A DNA stretch of 7,619 nucleotides, from assembly GCA_027314685.1 (NCBI GenBank), contig DAHVAI010000378.1, positions 1-7,619 on the forward strand, given 5' to 3'. The translations under genes were made by a program, and so were the position numbers. Shown here in pieces: positions 5,857 through 7,619 of this stretch. How positions within the stretch are numbered: the first letter of the stretch is position 1; each line of letters starts with the position of its first letter. Source of the stretch: Nitrososphaerota archaeon (lineage in GTDB: Archaea; Thermoproteota; Nitrososphaeria; Nitrososphaerales; CADDZS01). Below the pieces are notes generated by a model, which did not search any database, was not told where the DNA came from, and saw only the letters and a list, made by a program, of their open reading frames with translations.

Positions 5857-6867
5857 GTGTGTATCTTTTTGGCAAATGTGAAATTCATCATACATGGCGC
5901 AGGCCATGATGCCGAACAATCAGCGTCAAGAGCTCACTTTGCAGAAGATTGCGGATACGACGGGTTCTTCCTTGGGGAAAGCCAATGGAATACGCTCGAC
6001 CCATTCCAGACGCTCGCGTTCTGCGCAACAAGGACTCGCGCCATTAAGCTTGGCACTGGTGTCACGAGTATGTTGTTTCGAAGTCCATATCAGCTTGCCA
6101 ACGCCGCTGCCACGCTAAATCATATTTCAAACGGCCGCGCAATCCTAGGCATCGGCACAGGAGACGAGCCAGAGCTCGGATTCAAGTCGACCAAGATGGA
6201 CCGATTCGAAGAGGAACTCAAGAGAATCAGAGTTCTTCTACACGGCGGATCACTACCCTTTCTTTCAGTTGAGGGCAAGAATGTCGAAGAATCCTTAACT
6301 GCTGGCAAACTCCCAGTTCCTCTATTCATCGCAGCTGAAGGACCACGCGTTCTTGAACTTGCAGGTAGGATTGCAGATGGAGTGATTCTTGGAACTGGTT
6401 TCGATCTGCGTGTACTTAGATGGGCAAAGGAGAAGATATTCGAAGGAGCAAACAAGGTTGGTAGATCATCCAGAGATGTTGAGATACTTGTCGCAGGCAT
6501 GATCGTTATTGATTCTAACGGAAAGAGGGCCAAAGAGCTAGCCCGAAGGCGCCTGGCTAATCGTGCTTATCATAACTTCAGATCTACGCTCGAGACAGTT
6601 CCCGAGGAAGAGTTGGAAGGAGTCAAGAAATTCTTGCGTGCTTTCGACATAACCAAACCGATCGAAGAGAAATCAGACCCTGAATTGGTTACTGATTATC
6701 TGATCCAGAGATTCTCAGTTGCCGGTACGCCCGAAGAGTGTAAAACGCGAATCGAAGAACTTGTGAGATTGGGTGCCACTTCATTCATGCTGACTCCGCC
6801 TTTCAACATTTTTGAGCAAGTCATGAAAGACTGGGCAAAAGCGATTGTATCCGAGTACCGAAACTAA
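5857..6867 (+). CDS. LLM-class F420-dependent oxidoreductase (Mer-like), copy 2
   Basis: A luciferase-like barrel protein of up to 336 residues, same family as the preceding gene but clearly diverged. Blocks are VKFIIHG (8-14), CGYDGFFLGES (32-42), KLGTGVTSMLFRSPYQLANAAATL (64-87, with R75 and P77 as in the family), SNGRAILGIGTGDEPE (91-106), PLFIAAEGPRVLELAGRIADGVILGTG (155-181), and FSVAGTPEECKTRIEELVRLGATSFML (286-312). The last is the standard C-terminal signature. The segment of about 225-285 is charged and helical and is the likely insertion region that shapes the substrate site. The start is uncertain: GTG at 5857 gives the longest form, but TTG at 5869 or GTG at 5878 (beginning VKFIIHG, the usual family N-terminus) are at least as likely. 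Substrate is unknown. It ends 6 bases before the convergent phosphodiesterase stop. Confidence 0.88.
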   Translation: MCIFLANVKFIIHGAGHDAEQSASRAHFAEDCGYDGFFLGESQWNTLDPFQTLAFCATRTRAIKLGTGVTSMLFRSPYQLANAAATLNHISNGRAILGIGTGDEPELGFKSTKMDRFEEELKRIRVLLHGGSLPFLSVEGKNVEESLTAGKLPVPLFIAAEGPRVLELAGRIADGVILGTGFDLRVLRWAKEKIFEGANKVGRSSRDVEILVAGMIVIDSNGKRAKELARRRLANRAYHNFRSTLETVPEEELEGVKKFLRAFDITKPIEEKSDPELVTDYLIQRFSVAGTPEECKTRIEELVRLGATSFMLTPPFNIFEQVMKDWAKAIVSEYRN

Positions 6868-6873
6868 TTTGTA

Positions 6874-7619
6874 TCAATCTAGCTTCGCCATTATGCAAGG
6901 AACGTTCATCTCTTCCTCGCTGAGACCTCCGTGTCTTCCTGGAATCAAGTTCCGCTTGGGATCAGATGTTGAGTTGTCGATGACGTTGTAGGATTCAGGC
7001 ACTGCGATAACGTCCCCGATGCGATCGTATGTCTCTTGCCTCACTTTGCCCAACCCGAAATACCCATTTTCCAAAAACCATTTTGAGCTTCTCACTTCGA
7101 AAAGGTCCTTGAAATTCTGTTTGAAGTACTCTCGAATTTTTTTCTCCATACCCTCTTTGGCGTGCATGATGCAGGCCCTTGAATCACCAGTTGGCGGAAG
7201 TTTCAACAAGTCTAGGAGCTTTGGATGGTTTGAAAGATCGATTATCCCTTCCTTTTCGATGTTAACGGCTCCATGGTCTCCAGTGATTATGAGCAGAGTA
7301 TCACGTGCAACCTTTCTATCTAACTTTTGAAGAAGCTGAGACTCGACTATGGAAAAGATTGATTCGATCTCCACTGCATACTCTTCCGAATATGGCCCTC
7401 GCCCATGCGCTAGCGTATCAGGGGATGGATGATATGCGAAATGAAACGACTTCTCTTTCCCTTGCTCCAGATTCTTCCGTAACCTAACCACCATGTCAGC
7501 CACGCTGTTCTGCGCCTCAACGAAAGCGCCCCTGTAAGTAATCTGGGAAAGACCACTGTCAATGATATAGTGTGGAACGTAGACTGTCGAATCTATTCCT
7601 TCATCATCGAGTCTTTCAT
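6874..7619 (-). CDS. Type I phosphodiesterase/nucleotide pyrophosphatase (alkaline phosphatase superfamily), N-terminus cut by window edge
   Basis: The frame is open from the TGA at 6874-6876 to the right edge. The GTG at 7503 is internal: 38 further codons upstream keep the family pattern (IDSTVYVPHYIIDSGLSQI, then TYRGAF). The visible 247 residues carry the second half of the metal site. HPSPDTLAHGRG (codons near 7396-7431) supplies an Asp and a His, ITGDHGAVN (near 7259-7285) supplies Asp-His, and GRHGGLSEEEMNVP (near 6895-6936) supplies the last His. The EM-VP ending is typical of this group. GYFGLGKVRQETYDRIGDVIAVP is also family-like. Members are two-metal (usually zinc) enzymes that cleave phosphodiester or pyrophosphate bonds; the substrate is not predictable. 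The nucleophile Thr/Ser and first metal ligands would lie beyond the edge, so activity cannot be judged, nor can any signal peptide. It is convergent with the second oxidoreductase. Confidence 0.9.
   Translation of the reverse strand, partial: ERLDDEGIDSTVYVPHYIIDSGLSQITYRGAFVEAQNSVADMVVRLRKNLEQGKEKSFHFAYHPSPDTLAHGRGPYSEEYAVEIESIFSIVESQLLQKLDRKVARDTLLIITGDHGAVNIEKEGIIDLSNHPKLLDLLKLPPTGDSRACIMHAKEGMEKKIREYFKQNFKDLFEVRSSKWFLENGYFGLGKVRQETYDRIGDVIAVPESYNVIDNSTSDPKRNLIPGRHGGLSEEEMNVPCIMAKLD

Noticed and set aside
7137..7143. A run of seven T on the plus strand as a terminator for the second oxidoreductase.
   Set aside because: It is 270 bases beyond that gene and encodes Lys-Lys codons of the minus-strand phosphodiesterase, so it is explained by coding.
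7501..7503. GTG at 7503 as the start of the phosphodiesterase.
   Set aside because: The frame continues without a stop to the window edge and the upstream residues match the family, so the gene is edge-truncated and the GTG is internal.
1..7619. A defence, mobile or other new multi-gene system.
   Set aside because: All ten genes fall in ordinary families or a small conserved archaeal family. I saw no repeats, transposase, integrase, CRISPR or toxin-antitoxin pattern on either strand.

Overview
The window reads as chromosomal DNA from an archaeon of the Thermoproteota, most likely the Nitrososphaeria (Thaumarchaeota) or a close relative. The evidence is a 20S proteasome beta subunit of the crenarchaeal/thaumarchaeal type that lacks Thr1, an archaeal-type NMN adenylyltransferase, an archaeal RNA 3'-phosphate cyclase, two F420-type luciferase-like oxidoreductases, and a small protein resembling the thaumarchaeal DUF6659 family. 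TTG and GTG starts are frequent, and TATA-like boxes lie about 30-38 bases before several starts, as expected for short-leader or leaderless archaeal mRNAs. Base composition looks even, and I see no sign of insertion sequences, phage, CRISPR or tRNA/rRNA genes.

Layout. Positions 1-2529 carry four minus-strand genes. In transcription order they are nadM, a small DUF6659-like protein, a class V (alanine/serine-glyoxylate type) aminotransferase, and an FKBP/SlyD-type prolyl isomerase cut by the left edge. A 92-bp divergent region (2530-2621) separates them from five plus-strand genes: rtcA, the proteasome beta subunit, an IscA/HesB-type Fe-S protein, and two tandem but strongly diverged F420-type (LLM) oxidoreductases. 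At the right, converging after a 6-bp gap, is a minus-strand type I phosphodiesterase/nucleotide pyrophosphatase (alkaline phosphatase superfamily) cut by the right edge. Coding density is high and no gene-free stretch reaches 100 bp.

Functionally this is a set of housekeeping genes: NAD synthesis, protein folding, protein turnover, RNA end processing, Fe-S assembly and deazaflavin redox chemistry. It does not look like a dedicated system. TATA-like boxes precede several of the genes individually, so many may be transcribed separately. The best candidate for co-transcription is rtcA-psmB.

The points most worth a second look are the Thr1-to-Ala proteasome subunit with its in-frame TAG directly before the ATG, a promoter-like 12-mer shared by two unrelated genes, the DUF6659-like protein, the tandem oxidoreductases, and the inverted repeat in the nadM/rtcA divergent region. 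I found no convincing new multi-gene system.
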